DNA of 64,000 bases, taken from positions 18,250,001-18,314,000 of the forward strand of contig CM076267.1 of assembly GCA_038380795.1 (NCBI GenBank), written 5' to 3'. The notes beneath the pieces were generated by a model, which saw nothing but the letters and a program-made list of their open reading frames with translations, did no database searches and was not told the origin of the DNA. The position numbers and the translations under genes were made by a program. The stretch is from Pyrocephalus nanus (Eukaryota; Chordata; Aves; Passeriformes; Tyrannidae). How positions within the stretch are numbered: position 1 is the stretch's first letter; each line of letters starts with the position of its first letter. Below, one piece after another: positions 50,633 to 64,000 of the stretch.

Positions 50633-52499
50633 TTCTTACTATGTTTATTTGTTTACTCTCCTCTAGAGAACATCATTCTGAAGAGATTTACATTTGAACT
50701 TTGTAAGAATTCTGTTATCTGTCTTTCAAATTGCTCTTAAGGGTTCTGTAGAGGAAAGGCAAATGCTCACAAAAGCACACTCAAATCTTTCCAAAGATCC
50801 CATTCTGCAAGATATTCAGTGTTTCTTGAGCAGCACAGAGCACTCACAGCTGAATGCACTCATCACTTTGCAAAATCGGGCCTTGGATTTCAGGTGCCAG
50901 CACTTCTATGAACAAGAATCCCAGCACAGAAATAGACATAACTCTACATTTCTTTTTCAGTTCCTTGTTAGAAGCTCAAGGATCAGGTGAGCAGATACAG
51001 TTACTGAGTGCACTGCCTCGATACCCTGCAGAATACTGACATACTCAGCTAAGTTTAAAGAGTAGGTCCTTTTTCTCCTTACTGTCATTGATTCTGCAAA
51101 CTAGCATGGAGAGAAAAGTGCCCGTGGGTCACTACACATATTTCTTTTCATTGCTGGACAATGTGGACAGATTGAACATCTAACTGCCTTGTCATAATGT
51201 CTCTTTCTCATCTGATTTCTGAAAAAAAAATAATCAACTTGAAGAAATTCAAACAGTTCTATATGGCTTTTTAGTGCTATTCCTATCCTCAAGAATGAGA
51301 GAGGGGAAAGTGGGGCATGGATGAGAAGGAGGGGTAAGTAGGAAAGGAAGCCAGCAACAACTTAATCTTTAGAGAGTCAAAACTGTCCTAAATTTTAGAG
51401 TCAAGACTGGTAGCCTTTGACCAGATATTTTCTGAGGAAGCAATGGAAGACAAAGGACTTTCGGAAAAAAAAAAGAAGAAAAAACCCAAACAAAAAATAA
51501 ATGTCCAAATAAACAAATAAAACTCAAACAAAACTAATCAACACATTAACTTCCCCTATGGGAAAGGAAGTAAAATGTTATTTTTTGTCTTCTGAGGGAT
51601 TCTTCAAATATTTCGCATACTGTGGAAATCATTGCTCTAAGTTTTAATTGAAGAGAAAATTGCTCATTCCTAAGGTTCAGGATACCAACATAACTAAGGG
51701 GCTTTATTTTCTCCTTCATTTCAATGCAGAATTAAGCTCTTTTGGAACAAATGAATAATATGTATAACAGAATTTTGATTTTACAGAAAAAATGTAGATA
51801 ATATTCTGAGTTTTCTCTTGAAAAAATATCTTTGAGAAGAATGCTACATATCTTGGAAACCTAATTGCATCAGAAGATATCGTCTATGCTAAGAGCAGAG
51901 TCCAGGAGATAGTGAATGTCCATCACACCGAGGATTAAGGAAGTTGAGCAGCATATTTGGTGGTTTTTGGGGTGTGGGAGTTACACTTGGACTTTTTTTG
52001 TTGGTTTTCCCTCGTTATTCACATTCCCAAGAGTATTTTTATGTCTTAGGGCAGACCAAGAAAACAGAAAAAAATTTCTTACCACACTTCATCTGAGTTT
52101 TAGGCCTTGAGAGTATTCACCAATAAGGAAAATCTTTTCTAGGGCTCTAATTTCTGGCTCAACAATGCCCTGTACATCATTATGCACTGTTTAAGATGGA
52201 TCAGGGATGTATGGGAAAGTGGAGTAAATTAAGATAGCAAGACAGGCAGTAAAGTTAAAAATAGTCTTAATTTAAGTTTATTACTATTAGAAAATTTCTA
52301 CAAAGTTATATATTTCATATTTGCTTTAAGTTGTCCTTAAATTTACAATACTGCGCCTTAATATTCTTTCAGATAATCTGAAAATCCACTACTTTGCTGC
52401 AAGTTACTTTTTTTAACACATCTCCATTGGCCATTTTTTCCCATATGTATTCTCATTTCACTGTGAGAAAGGATAAGAAAAATTGAAAGGAAACAAACT
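50633..52499. other. Anonymous sequence with an A-rich tract
   Basis: No gene is supported. An A-rich tract occurs at 51465-51535 (A runs, then CAAA and AATAAA-like units). An imperfect direct repeat with an AGTCAARACTG core lies at about 51370-51410. The 98-codon plus-strand frame at 50694-50990 has no recognised content. Confidence 0.6.
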
Positions 52500-52519
52500 G
52501 GGGGGGGGGGGGGGGGGGG
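52500..52519 (+). repeat. G20 homopolymer
   Basis: Twenty uninterrupted G residues, followed by a purine tract of A with occasional G (to about 52537). The whole is a polypurine strand of about 38 bases. On the minus strand it encodes a proline run in a spurious 60-codon frame. Long poly(G) can form quadruplex structures and is error-prone in sequencing, so the true length is uncertain. Confidence 0.95.
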
Positions 52520-53450
52520 AAGAAAAAGAAAGAAAGACAAACCCTATATTGGTTTTCCTTATTTCTTTGGGATATAGATAATAGTGAATAAGAAATGTGC
52601 AAAGTGAAGTCATTTCAGTCAAAAATACTATTCAGCCAGTAAATAGTAAGATGTAGAGCCAGGTGGATGGTATCTCATGAGTACCAAAATGAAACCTCTG
52701 CAGGAAAAACTGTTTGTATTCTTCATTATGTCCTTGAAATTACAAACATCCACACTTTTGGAGTTTATATGTGGCTAAAGTATCTGATTTCAGAAAAATA
52801 TATAGTTGACAATAACAGAGTAATTACAGTCACTGCTTCAATATGGCTGTATAAATCATCATGATTCAACCTACAGTAGTAATAAAAATAAATTATATTG
52901 GCTTTGGTTCATTACTGCTGATCTAATAAAATATAATGAATTCAAAAAAAATCCTGAGTGTCATAAAAATAACAATTTACTAATGGCTTCTTAACAACTT
53001 ATGTGAATGCAATACATAAGAATTGTATTATTGTTAAAATAACCTTCTGATAAGATATTATTTTATTTTATTCCAGTCCCCATAATATTTTTGTCCAACA
53101 TGTGTTTTCCCTCAGTGATTACCTCTTCTCCATAATTCAGATTTCTCCGGTTTAGTAAATGAGATAGGAGGAGTTTATTAACATAAATATTAAATAATGA
53201 GACTCGTTCTGAGAAGACATTATAGGATCATATGTAATGATACTACTCAGGTCAGAAAATAGAGAAAACTTAACAATATCTATATAAAACACCTTAAAGC
53301 AGGTTTCTTTCTCTACGTGTTCTGTACAAGCAGACTTATGTTCCCCACCAAACCCACATGGCAACTGCAAGTAATCAATGTATGGCTCATTTGAGCAAGT
53401 CTCTCTCATTAACTAGACCTCTTAACTCTGCTGTGATAGAAAATTTGTAG
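52520..53450. other. Anonymous AT-rich sequence, no gene seen
   Basis: No recognised gene, RNA or repeat family. Open frames are short and of chance length. Confidence 0.65.
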
Positions 53451-53491
53451 GCACCTTCAGGTGCTATAATACCAGCTTTAGGTGGTATTAT
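53451..53491. other. Two adjacent perfect short hairpins
   Basis: GCACCT and AGGTGC (53451-53464) pair around a 2-base loop. Just one base further, ATAATACC (53466-53473) and GGTATTAT (53484-53491) pair around a 10-base loop. The second stem can be extended with one mismatch. No flanking gene or transposon end explains the pair. Confidence 0.8.
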
Positions 53492-56400
53492 GCAGCCCTC
53501 CATTTCTGGTGCTGGCAGGAGTAGGTCAGACTACCAATCCATAAAAAAACCAATGTTGAAGTTCAACCCTAAAAGTTTTCCCACTGGATATAGCCTCAGG
53601 AGCTGGCAGTGGAATGCTCAGATGTTTCGCTCATGTTGGAAAGCAGTATGCAAACTGCCTCTCTGATGTTTTTTTATAAATTACATCACTGTTAAAAGAA
53701 ACAGCTTTTATTTCATCTACATGTCAGGATTCTACTGAAGTATTCCAGAAGCACATAATTATGCTTTGAATGTAGCTGGAAATTTGCTACAGTAAAGTCT
53801 GTAGAAATGGCTCAGTAATTTTCAAAATTCAGTTGCAAAAAAAGAAATCACAGACAATAGTTCAAGCCCTCAGTGGGAGAGGATGAGTTACTTTGACACT
53901 AAGCAATAATTGCTAACTAGGAATGTAAACTCAATAAACATGCTAACATTAATAATTAAAAAAATAAAAATCAAAGTAGTAGACAAAATTTTGGTTTCCG
54001 GAATAAAAATAGTCTTATGAGATAATGTTACAGAGAGATGGCGAAAATCTCTACAGGTCTGCAGAGGACAATACCACCAAAGCACCAGAGCATTTAGAAT
54101 TAGTTAGAGACTTATATTTTTGTAGAGGAAATGAATCTCTCATTTCCTGCAAGAAAAGATTTAGAAAACCTCCGGATTAAGTTAAAGCAGAGGATCAGCC
54201 TGAGCTCTGTAACCATGGATTTCTGCATGTCTGGAACAAGTTATTTCCCAGTCCCTCACTGACACCTAGTCAAGGATGAGGGAAAGATCAACAAACAGCA
54301 GAAAGAGGAATAAAAGCAAGTGTTTAGGAGACCAGTAAGAAATCAAAGCCAGTGTAACAGGCCAACCTGTGCAGAGCTCAGCAAAATCTGTCTTCTTGAC
54401 AGAAGACGTACATGTACAACTGGGCAGAAAACTCCTGACATCCATTAGTACCAGAAACAGTTTCATGATATCTGCCATGGTAAACAGAATGCCATTTTGA
54501 TTTCTGAAAGGACAGACAAGGGAATTGCCATAAATTCTGTATATTACATATACCATGTATGAAAAATCTGTGAATTGCAGTCAGTAAACACCGGAAGAAA
54601 AGGGCAGAAAAATCCCTGGAGAGAATAGATTTTGACTAGTGGTAGGGCAGTTACTTTCTGCAAACTCTAAAAACCTCAATAATCCTGGGTAAGGTTTTCA
54701 GAGGGAAGAGAGAGTTTTTCAGGGAATGAGTAACTGTCTTTCAGTAGCATGTGTCCCATCTGCATTTTTTCCTTAAGAAAAGATTAGTAAGATAGCAAAA
54801 TCACTAGAGTGCACCATTAAGTTGTGAAGGCTCATTCTGTCAAACACTGCTCTTAACTCAACCATGAACAGGGTATATATGCTGTAAGAATATTTTTTTA
54901 TTTAAGAATTCGTACTTGGTTGCACTCAGAAATATTTGTGTATCTTTGCAGTAAACTGCAAAAACCCTACAAAACCTCAGCATATCCTGGGTATATGAAC
55001 ACTTACTTTGCTGTTTAACAAAGATAATAGAAGTGTTGGAAGCAACAGGATCAAGGGAATTAGAGGAAATGCTCATTAAAACAAATTTAAAAGGTCTAAT
55101 GATTAAAATATTGATTAATTAGCCAAACATTGATTAACAGTCACACTTTATCAACTACAAAGGTTCTAATTACTGCACCATTATTCCATAGATTGACCTG
55201 CTCTCTCTTGTCACTTACGATGAAGAACAATTTTTATTAAGTGGGTTTTGGATTTTTGACCTGTAAAATTTTAATAGGGAGTGCAAAGAGGGTGTCGTGT
55301 GTGGTTTGGCATTTTAGTCACTGAGGGACCCATAGTTACTGTCTCTACTTAACCAAAGGCACAGAAGTGCAAGAGGGATGTGAATACTCAGGGATTAAAG
55401 CCCTGCCACAACTTCCCAATCACAAGAGAGAGAGAGATGCATTTGAAACTGCTCTAAGACTGCTTCAGTTAAAGGAGAAATTGTATGATGCTGAACTGTA
55501 CTGATGAATAACAACAAAATGTTTAAAGAGAGTACCAGGACATTAACCATCCAAATCCTGTTTGTAAGATACACAATAATTTAATGGGGCAATGTCAAAT
55601 TAAAATCTCTTCTTAATTTTTTGCACCTACTCTGAAGCAATCCAGTTTACCCTGGAGATGTAACCATTTCATCATTTAATATAAAATAAAATAAATCAAA
55701 TAGTAGTTGTAGCAGTTCATCTACCAAAATATTTCCTGCCGCAGCAACCTGGGTCTCAGAAAACTGCCACACACTTGAAAAATATTCCCCAGAAAATATA
55801 TGGATGTCTCACATAAGACTATCTTGCTGATTTCAATAACTGTCCATTTAAATCTGTTGATGTAGCGTTTAAACCTTGCTTCACAAAAGAGAGAGGCTAA
55901 TACACACACGGGGTTACACTCTCAATATAACTGTCTGAAAGTGATGGTCTGGATTTACTCCTGATGAGATCAGCTCTAAGGCCAGAAAGCAGATTTATAG
56001 TGTGAACATAAATGAGCATGGAGGAGAGGGGACCTTTTTGATCGTACATATGCTTGTCAGGCAAAAAGTGCTCAAGACCTCATTGCCAAATAAGCAACAG
56101 CGAATAAGTCCCTTACAGCCAGTGGAAAATAGCATCAGGAGGACAACCCTGAACAGATGCAGCAGGCTGACAGCTTCAATAGCCAAAGCCTGGCAAAAGA
56201 CCAGGAAAAAAATGGTACTGGGGTGCTAACATCGAGTCTGGGCCGTATTTCCTTCAGACTAAACTTAATGGTCTCTCAGAGGGGTAACAGTTTAGAACTA
56301 GCTGTATCATTCTTCAGCAACTTGAAGGAAAGAGAGGAGCTACTGCCATGCCGAGATCTGAAACATCCTACTACCTCAGCTCCTGCATGTTGAGGAAATA

Positions 56401-59400
56401 ACTGTTTCACCCAGTTAGTGGTACTCAACAGCAAGTGAAGGAATTAACACTATAGTAAACATGTAGATGTCCTTGGCCTTTCCACTCCATCCTCCTGTTA
56501 CACTGTCTATTTTAACCAACACAATTCCTTTACTTCTACCCTCTGCACCAGCAAAATAAAAACTATTTTGTTTCCATTATATACCGTGTGGTCTCTTGAT
56601 CTGCGTTCTTGATTTTTTACACGAGAAAATTATATTTATATTTATGTTATATTTATAATACAATTATAACTTTAATCCACAAAGACAGTTACAGCATAAT
56701 CAGACAAGTCCACCTGAATGTTATCCTACTATGCCAAGGTTTATGGATTTTCCGAGGTTACACTATGAAAGGAGGGGGAAAAAAAAGAGACCCCCCCAAC
56801 AAACCACAAAACCCACTTTCTTCAGAACCCTTCTCTCTTCCTGCATTCATACATACTGAAGATTGTATCAATACAGTAAGAAACTCCATTTTAGGCCAGC
56901 TAAAGGGCATTTTAGTGTAAAAGTCAGAAAACAAGTATTCCTCTTCTAGTTAAGTCACCTTACTCTTCAATCCCCCCAGAGAGCCAGCAAGAGGAGCAGC
57001 AGTTTAATGCGTACAACAGTGCAAGTCAAATCATGGACTTGCTTTCAGTGTTGCACTTGGAGACCAGGCTGTGACGGTGACATCAGACAGGAGAATGGTC
57101 CCAGCGTGCCATGAGAAGGTTCACCTCAAACAGACTTGGTTTGTCGCTGCTGGGCACGCTGATCAACTCACTCTCCCCTGATCCATACAAGTCTTCTCAA
57201 ACCTTATAACACTGTGCTTGAGATTGTAGCAAGAGAAAAACCAGCATCTTTGTGAGGTTCACAGCACTGCACAACCACTCCTGACCTGTCTTTTTCCCTT
57301 CAAGGTACAACTTTCCCAAGGTTACTTGCAAGGGACCATTTTTGTGGATGTTATTGCTCTTGTACTTCGAGAAGGTAGAACGATTTGCCCTGTCAGTGAT
57401 GCAGTTCTTTGCACTAAGAACAGAAGAATATGATCCCAACTGGAAAGAAATACAATAAAACAGAGGCTTAACAGAGCGTCCCTTTGCCATCATGATGGGA
57501 TTTGCAGCCCGTAAGGTTTTAACAACAAAGTGCAACTATTGCTTCAGTATCACAGTGAATATCCAGAGTCACATATGTGCAATATTAAAAACTTAAAACC
57601 CACATTTAATGAAATATTACCCACTACTTATAGGTAGTTTGGATATACAAACCGGTACAGAATTTTTGCAAGCTGTAATAGCATACTGAATGTATACCAA
57701 ATTTAAGACAATGTTAATGCACCAGCAAAACACAGAAAAAATGTTGTGAGCAATCAGCAAGACAACCTATCTGCCTAAGGGTGCTTCTGAAGAGAAATAC
57801 TAGTTCTTGTTTGAGGGTAATAGGGAGGACTATAAAAAGAATGCCTTAATAACAAGGAACCTTTTGATCATCACTGATAGTGAGAAAACCTTTAAGATTT
57901 AAATATATATATTTCATCTAAAGGTTCTTGACTTCTTTACTCCATGATGACCTTGACTGCTCACTGCTAAAATTTTACTTCCTTCCCTATCGCCATTCCC
58001 CAGCACTACATTCTTTGTACTCTTCACCTCATGATTTTATTCTCCTACTCTTTTATTTAGCAAGTGCCTTCCTAATTAAATTTTTCCTTCCCTCCACCCC
58101 TGAAAACATATTAACAATGAAACGCTAGTGAGTAATGTGTACAGTAAGTACTTGGGGATAACCTATTTTATGTTTGAATATTTAGTCCAGAAAGATCCCA
58201 TTCTTGTGTGATCCTTGGGTACTATTCTGACAGTGTGGTCTTGACACTATCAATAGTGATACTTCTACAAATATGTTAATTTTCTATATTAAGATATATC
58301 TCCCTATCCAAAACCACTCAACTGCATCCGATTATGAGCACTTATCAGTGTCATTTCAGAAAAAAAGTGCAAGCAATACATATTCACACAATCTAACAGG
58401 TAACAAAATTCCTGCAAATATGCATACCCAGCCATGTCTCACAAGATATCGTTGATTTCAAACAAATTGTGCTTAAAAATGTAAATAGAGGTAGCTGTTC
58501 TGGTTTAATTCAGAGCAATTATTTTACAAACAAATAACAGAATCAGTGAATTATTCAGCCACAATTAGAAACTATCTTGTAAACTCAGGTTTGCATTTAA
58601 AACAGTGCTGTTTTCATTACCTTTACAAGAGATCTGTTAGAAGAAAACCTCTAGACAGAGGCAATCAAAGTGCACACTATACCAGGAGACTGGTACAGGG
58701 TCCAGGACTTGCCTTCAGCCTGCAGTGACGTTTCCATTTCATGAGCATAGGGCAGAACACATTGCCCGGTTTTCAGCTCCGGAAAATATACATAAATACA
58801 CATGTTCTACCCAATAAAATAACTATGGCTAGAGACCTCTCTCCCACCTCCCAGAAATTGCTGCTTAGGGTGATAGATGCCCAGCATAGAGTTCAAAGCA
58901 CAATACCCCCAGTTTCCTTTTATGAGTTACTTAAATGTATTTCTTCTACTAACCACTACATCAGACATGGAAAACTTCAGAACATATGAGGCTCTTTAAT
59001 ACAAAAATGGCAATTCTTTTTCCTGGGTATGGATTAATATTTTAAATCAAAGATACTAACTTAGTAAAATAAGTTTCTGTTTCACATTCTAATTTAAGTA
59101 TCTATGGCTATGTTTCTCAGACATCTGGTTCAAGCATGCTATGCTGTTCTTAACATCAATTTTCCTTACGTTCTAGACATTTTTATATTTTAGGAAATGG
59201 TTGGTATCTCATTCATGATTAGGTAGATTCAGTTGCTGGAAGGAAATAGTTCAAGCTATTCTTCTTAAAAATAACCACATGCAAAAGCAGCATTTACATA
59301 CATCTCTTCAAAAAGACCCTGGTGAAACACTGTCACAGAGAATGAAGTTGATCCCTGTGTTAGTGAGAACATAACGCTTATGTACCACTTAAGTCTTTAA

Positions 59401-61734
59401 AACAGGGTTTAAGTAGGAGTTAAGCATAATTTTTTCAGGCACTCTTCATGGGGTAAAATTTACTAACAGAAGGCTTGAATAACTCGAGCAGAGGGCAGTA
59501 GGGGCCACACAAAAGGAAGGAGTAGGGAATCATGCTTCAACATGGTAACTGTTGGTAAAGGTCAGCTTCCTACTGACAATAAAGTGCAGTCGCTGTATTT
59601 ATCTGGCAGATCCCTGGGACAATGGCTGGTAATCTACGTGTAGCTTTTTAGAAGGGTTGGAGCACTGGCCTTCGCTCAGCATAACTATTATTCTCCAAAA
59701 ACTTTCTGTATTCAGCTCGCATGTGCCCTGAACAATACAGTACAGCAGGAACATCAAGAGCCCATAAAGCCATATGCGGTAAAAAAATAAATTCCAAAAT
59801 AAGTTTTTAGGAAAATACACATCTTAGTTTTCAAGCTCTGTGGCTGGTAGTGCCTAAAATCATATTTCCTCCATTGTCAATAGGAAATTTTCCCCAGAGG
59901 CAAAACTATAATCACTCAGAAGAGACGCTGCAATCATCTGCCAAAAAATATATGCAAGAACCGACAAAAAACAGACAAAAAGACAGGCAAAGAAAACACA
60001 AACTGATCAAACTGTATTTCGGTGTAGACACAAATCAGCAATAGTCAGGCTATTTGCCACCATAACCTAAATGTCATCCCTCCTTTGACTTATGCGATAG
60101 GTCTTTTTTGCTCACGGTTGACTTAAGCCATCTTTAAATTTGAAGACTTTAACATTTATCAGTTTGCATTATAATCTCAGTGTTATTCAGATTTATTTCT
60201 TTACCATGTACATGCACCCACTCACCTACCCAAATATCCACACACTGACAGAGAAAAATAAGGAAATTTTTATCATTATAGTATTTTGGCAGCATAATGG
60301 GAATAGACAGCAACTACTTTGTGTTACAAATTTGAATGTGAAATTTCAGAAAACCTCCTTGCATTAAAAATGAATTAACTGTGTGATTATTAATTGTGCA
60401 TATTCCAATCCCTTTGTGCTGTACTGCATGTTTCTTGAATCTCATTTGAATCCTTTGGCTAAGTAATGTGTCAAGGGGGGTACTAGCCTGAATGCCTGGG
60501 TTATTTAAAAAGCAGGACAGCACTTCCAGATTAGAATACCAATGAGTGGGGTTAAAAAGGCTCTACTGTAGTTGGAGGGCAGCTCTCAGTCTGAGTAGTA
60601 CCTGAAAAGGACCTCTATGGACTAATTTTCAGAATCACATTGTAATGTGGGCTCATGTCAATCATCAGAACAGACAGCTTCATCCCATGATATAAACTAG
60701 TTATACATTCAAGAGCTGCCAGAGGATCTTCATTAAAAGGGACTTAGCATTAAAAGAAGGAGGTTGTTTTATTATAATACTTCAAACACAGTTTTTTGTT
60801 TTATATGTTCTCAGAAATCTTTTTTGTTCTTCTTCACAATATCAAAAAAGTGCCACAGAAGCAGCAAAAACATTAAATATTCCAATTTTTAATGGGAATC
60901 AAGGTAGCTTTCTGGTTTAAGGCATTAGAAATCATATACATTTTTCTAAATATATTCATGTCTTTGAATAACAAAAAGAAGTCTCTAGATGTAATAGGAG
61001 GATGTTTTTAATCTTTTGTGAGAAGGGATTTGCAGAGCTGACTACTCAAGGTACAATATCTACTGGCAAAGTATATCAGTGAGAGCTTTATACATATAAA
61101 TTTGTATAAAAGCTTTGGGCTATCCACAAGCTTCCAGATACCAGTTAGATATTACAATCCATGTCATTAAAATTTAATATGATTGTGTTAAGAAGAAAAC
61201 ATTAATAATATCCATGTAAGTGAATCATTGACACAGTAATCTAGTATTTCAAAAAAACCTTAACAGGGGTTTATTAAAAAATAAATAGATAAATGTATCT
61301 ATTTACCTACATGGGTGTCATTTCAAAGAACCTGATTTAAATATAATTTCACAAATCATGCAACTTCTTGCAAGTAGCTTGGAGTATTTTGATCTAAAAT
61401 TGCTGTTGCCTACCTGTTTTCTACCAGGAAAAATAGTTTATAGAAATCTAACTGAAATGAGGTGTTCCTTTATGAGCAGAATACAGCATCCAGTCTAATA
61501 TGTTTTCTGCTATCTTTTTAGGCTTTAGTACTTGTATTCCGCATTATTTTCTGTCCTGAGAAACAATCTCCATTTGCAGTCTTTTCCTCTTTTTTACAAA
61601 TGACCTCAACAATCATCTAAAATAAGACATGTTCTTGGTAACAGTAATTCTGAGCTTTTCATTGCATAGTTCTTTCCATTTTCTATTATTACCTTCACAA
61701 TTATTAGCTAATTAATTATTAACAAGTTAATGAG
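53492..61734. other. Anonymous sequence, no gene seen
   Basis: More than 8 kb without a supported gene. GC-richer patches at about 56000-56400, 57000-57540 and 59440-59720 carry short open frames (for example 57197-57535, minus, 112 codons) that resemble no known family and are compatible with chance. Minor simple repeats are a GA run near 55424 and AAAAT units at about 55681-55696. Confidence 0.6.
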
Positions 61735-61895
61735 TTTTCCTATTGCCCTCATTACCATAATATCTAATATCTCTTAAACGTTTCAAAATTCCACTTCTGA
61801 ACAGCATGTGAAGCAGGAAATACTGGCCCCCCATTTTAGAGATGAGGGACAGAGGCACAAAGGATTTCATTCCTGTATTCACATTTTGTAAGATG
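61735..61895 (-). mobile_element. MIR-type SINE remnant (antisense)
   Basis: The plus strand at about 61826-61862 reads GGCCCCCCATTTTAGAGATG followed by AGGGACAGAGGCACAAAGG. This closely resembles the antisense MIR core ('CCCCATTTTACAGATGAGGAAACTGAGGCACAGAGAGG'). The flanking AATATCTAATATCTCTT...CTTCTGAACAG text on the 5' side is compatible with a diverged MIR tail. Only the core is clear, so the borders are approximate. Confidence 0.62.
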
Positions 61896-64000
61896 ATAGC
61901 ATTAAAAGGTAATGGGAATGCTTTAAAATAAAGTTATTCCAATCATCACTGGCAAGAAGATTAAGAAACCCAGTACAAAGAGATTTAAGTAAATTTAACA
62001 ACATTACAGGGAAACCAAACTATTAATTGAAACTGAGATCTTCTTGTCTCCTATTTCTCTGGACAGACTACTAGATTTCCTATATTTATTTTTTGGGTAC
62101 ATCAGTTATGATTGGTTACAATAGTAAGAGTACATGATACGATAATGCAATATATATTGCATTTTTCAGTGATCCTCTTCAGATATTTCTCTGGAAGCTG
62201 TATCATTAAAACTGAGTTTCAAGAGCTTAGAAAACCCTCCTGGTGAGTGAGCTCTAGCAAACTCACATGAACCCAGGGATATCTTAATTAAAGCCTTTCT
62301 GATGCTTAAAGATGAAACAGACAAAACAATTCTTGCTTTTTTTGCCTTCTTAAAAGAATCCTTTGAGGGCATCTCTCTCTCTCTGCCATGCTCCAGCCCT
62401 GAATTACACATAAACACGCACAAAATATCCACCTCAAAAAACACTCTACAGTATGAGAGCATGACAATTACTTTGAAGTGCTAGCACCTTTGCTAGCCCC
62501 TGTCCTTGGAGCAGTTAGAGGTTCAATCTTTGATTCGGCCTTTATCACTGCCTAAAAGGTAAATGCCATTCCAATCTTAAGCCCACATTTGGAGGACTTG
62601 TTCAGTCTAGTTCATATCTCTGGCACACAGTTCTTTACAGCACTACAGAAACAAGAAATTAAGGGAACAATGAGAGTCTGCATTGCTGCAACAGATTATA
62701 TATGAAGAAATACATGGTGGCAAAAAACAGGACCATCAAGGACTCACACATAAAAAATTCTCAGTAGGGCTGTAGCTGCTGCCAGCTATCTGTTGGGCAT
62801 CCATAGCTCTCATTAAACTTGTGGAATCTCCAAAGATACTCTGTACCTCACAACATCAACACTTGTATTAACATCATCTCACATTCAGCATGCTTCCAAA
62901 GTGGTACAATAGCTGACAATATCAATCTTGTTTACATTATTTGGCTCTACAGAGGGTACTGCAAGACGCGTCATGTCTCAGAGTATGCAGAATTATATTA
63001 AAAAAAAGTCTCCTACAGGGCTAATCCAACTTTCTCTCTTTGTGTTTTAAAAAACAACTACTATGCATTGTGTAGTTTTATATTGCTTGCAGGGATTTCC
63101 AGAGTTTATTCTAGAAGATGGAGCTTATTTATTACAAATTGAATTTTTATATTTGGTAAACCATGCAGATGTGTGACAGATTCCCATCAAATTATACACC
63201 TGATTACCTCTGACACCTCATTTGAGGTGCAATATATTCTGTGCATTGTCTTCCTTTATGCTCATGCTCACCTTGTCCACCTCTCTGCCACTTTCAATAT
63301 GCTGATTACACCAACTCAGAGGCTTCAGCACCTTTTAAAATATATAAATCCTTGTGCAACTGACTTCCAAAGAAGAAGCGGTATTTGTAAGTTCAAGATT
63401 AAACACTATTATTTTTAATTTATATTTAGTTCACATTTACATAGTAATACGATTATCCTGAAGATAAAACTTACAATCCATCTGTCACCTATGAACCATG
63501 TGTTGTAGTCTCTCTACTTATTGGAAGACACGAGATACACATACACAAGGTAACCATTTTGGACCCAGTGAACGACTGGAGAAAATGAATTAGATAGCAA
63601 CTTTTATGTCTCCAGATTATATGAAATTGTCTTCTAATTTTAGCTGTTTGTGTCTTAACATTTTCAGGGTTATATTTAGAAGTTTATATTGAAACCTGAA
63701 GTCAAAAAAATGTGTAAAAATACATTCTTTAAAAAAAAAAAAAAAGAAGCTGTGCATTTCATCAAGTCTCAGACTTCATGTAGAGGGAGCACTTTAGGAG
63801 ATTTGAATGAAAGGAAGTTATCAGAATTTTTTGGAAGTGATTTATTGACACCACTCAGAGCACAACACTGGAAAATACTTACATGTTAGTAAAATAGGAA
63901 AAGCCTCAAGTGCTCCTCTGTGCAACAGTAATTTACCTAAGGTTTGACTAAACTGATGGGCTTCACAGACAGACTGTTATACAACAGCCACAAACTATGG
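61896..64000. other. Anonymous sequence with small simple repeats
   Basis: No gene is supported. It contains a short CT run at about 62370-62382 and an A15 run at 63731-63745. Open frames are short. The minus frame at 62166-62462 (98 codons) resembles nothing known. Confidence 0.65.

Noticed and set aside
54185..54265. Possible MIR core (GGAACAAGTTATTTCCCAGTCC)
   Set aside because: Too short and too diverged to separate from chance.
57197..57535. 112-codon minus-strand frame
   Set aside because: No recognised domain and no supporting features; chance length.
62505..62545. tRNA T-arm lookalike (GGTTCAATC)
   Set aside because: No acceptor, D or anticodon arm could be built around it.

Overview
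The window is vertebrate nuclear DNA with no recognisable host gene. It is AT-rich and CpG-poor, full of stop codons in all frames, and dotted with A-rich runs and small microsatellites. The longest stop-free stretch with a start is only 137 codons (24764-25177, minus strand). By rough estimate, about one of that size is expected by chance in 64 kb of this composition. I found no convincing exon, tRNA, rRNA, snRNA, CpG island, CRISPR array or operon-like structure. The best description is an intergenic or long-intron region. The clearest high-copy retrotransposon remnants are of the CR1 type, and no Alu, B1 or L1 was seen. This points to a sauropsid, most likely a bird, although CR1-like elements alone do not exclude turtles or crocodilians.

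The recognisable content is fossil mobile DNA, concentrated at 29-44 kb. A GC-rich island at about 29.0-29.3 kb resembles part of a retroviral-type LTR on the minus strand. A 5'-truncated CR1 lies on the plus strand at about 34.9-35.4 kb, and a second CR1 remnant lies on the minus strand at about 43.6-44.2 kb. Between them, at about 42.2-43.1 kb on the plus strand, is a degraded Penelope-like element. Its reverse transcriptase C-terminal half can be read through two frameshifts and one stop, and a probable GIY-YIG/CCHH endonuclease remnant follows. This is the most interesting item in the window. Two older MIR-type SINE remnants lie at about 50.4-50.6 kb (plus) and 61.7-61.9 kb (minus), with a weaker candidate near 16.75 kb.

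The first 28 kb and the last 20 kb are otherwise unremarkable unique-looking DNA. They hold simple repeats: an A26 run at 8.1 kb, an A36 run at 22.2 kb, a T21 run at 28.3 kb and a G20 run at 52.5 kb. There are also three short two-copy tandem duplications (28.56, 34.68 and 35.64 kb) and perfect short hairpins (38.56 and 53.45 kb). A few GC-richer, repeat-free segments (about 6.9-7.1, 31.0-31.4 and 44.5-45.1 kb) could be conserved non-coding elements, but this cannot be shown from one sequence. Nothing suggests genes working together as a system.
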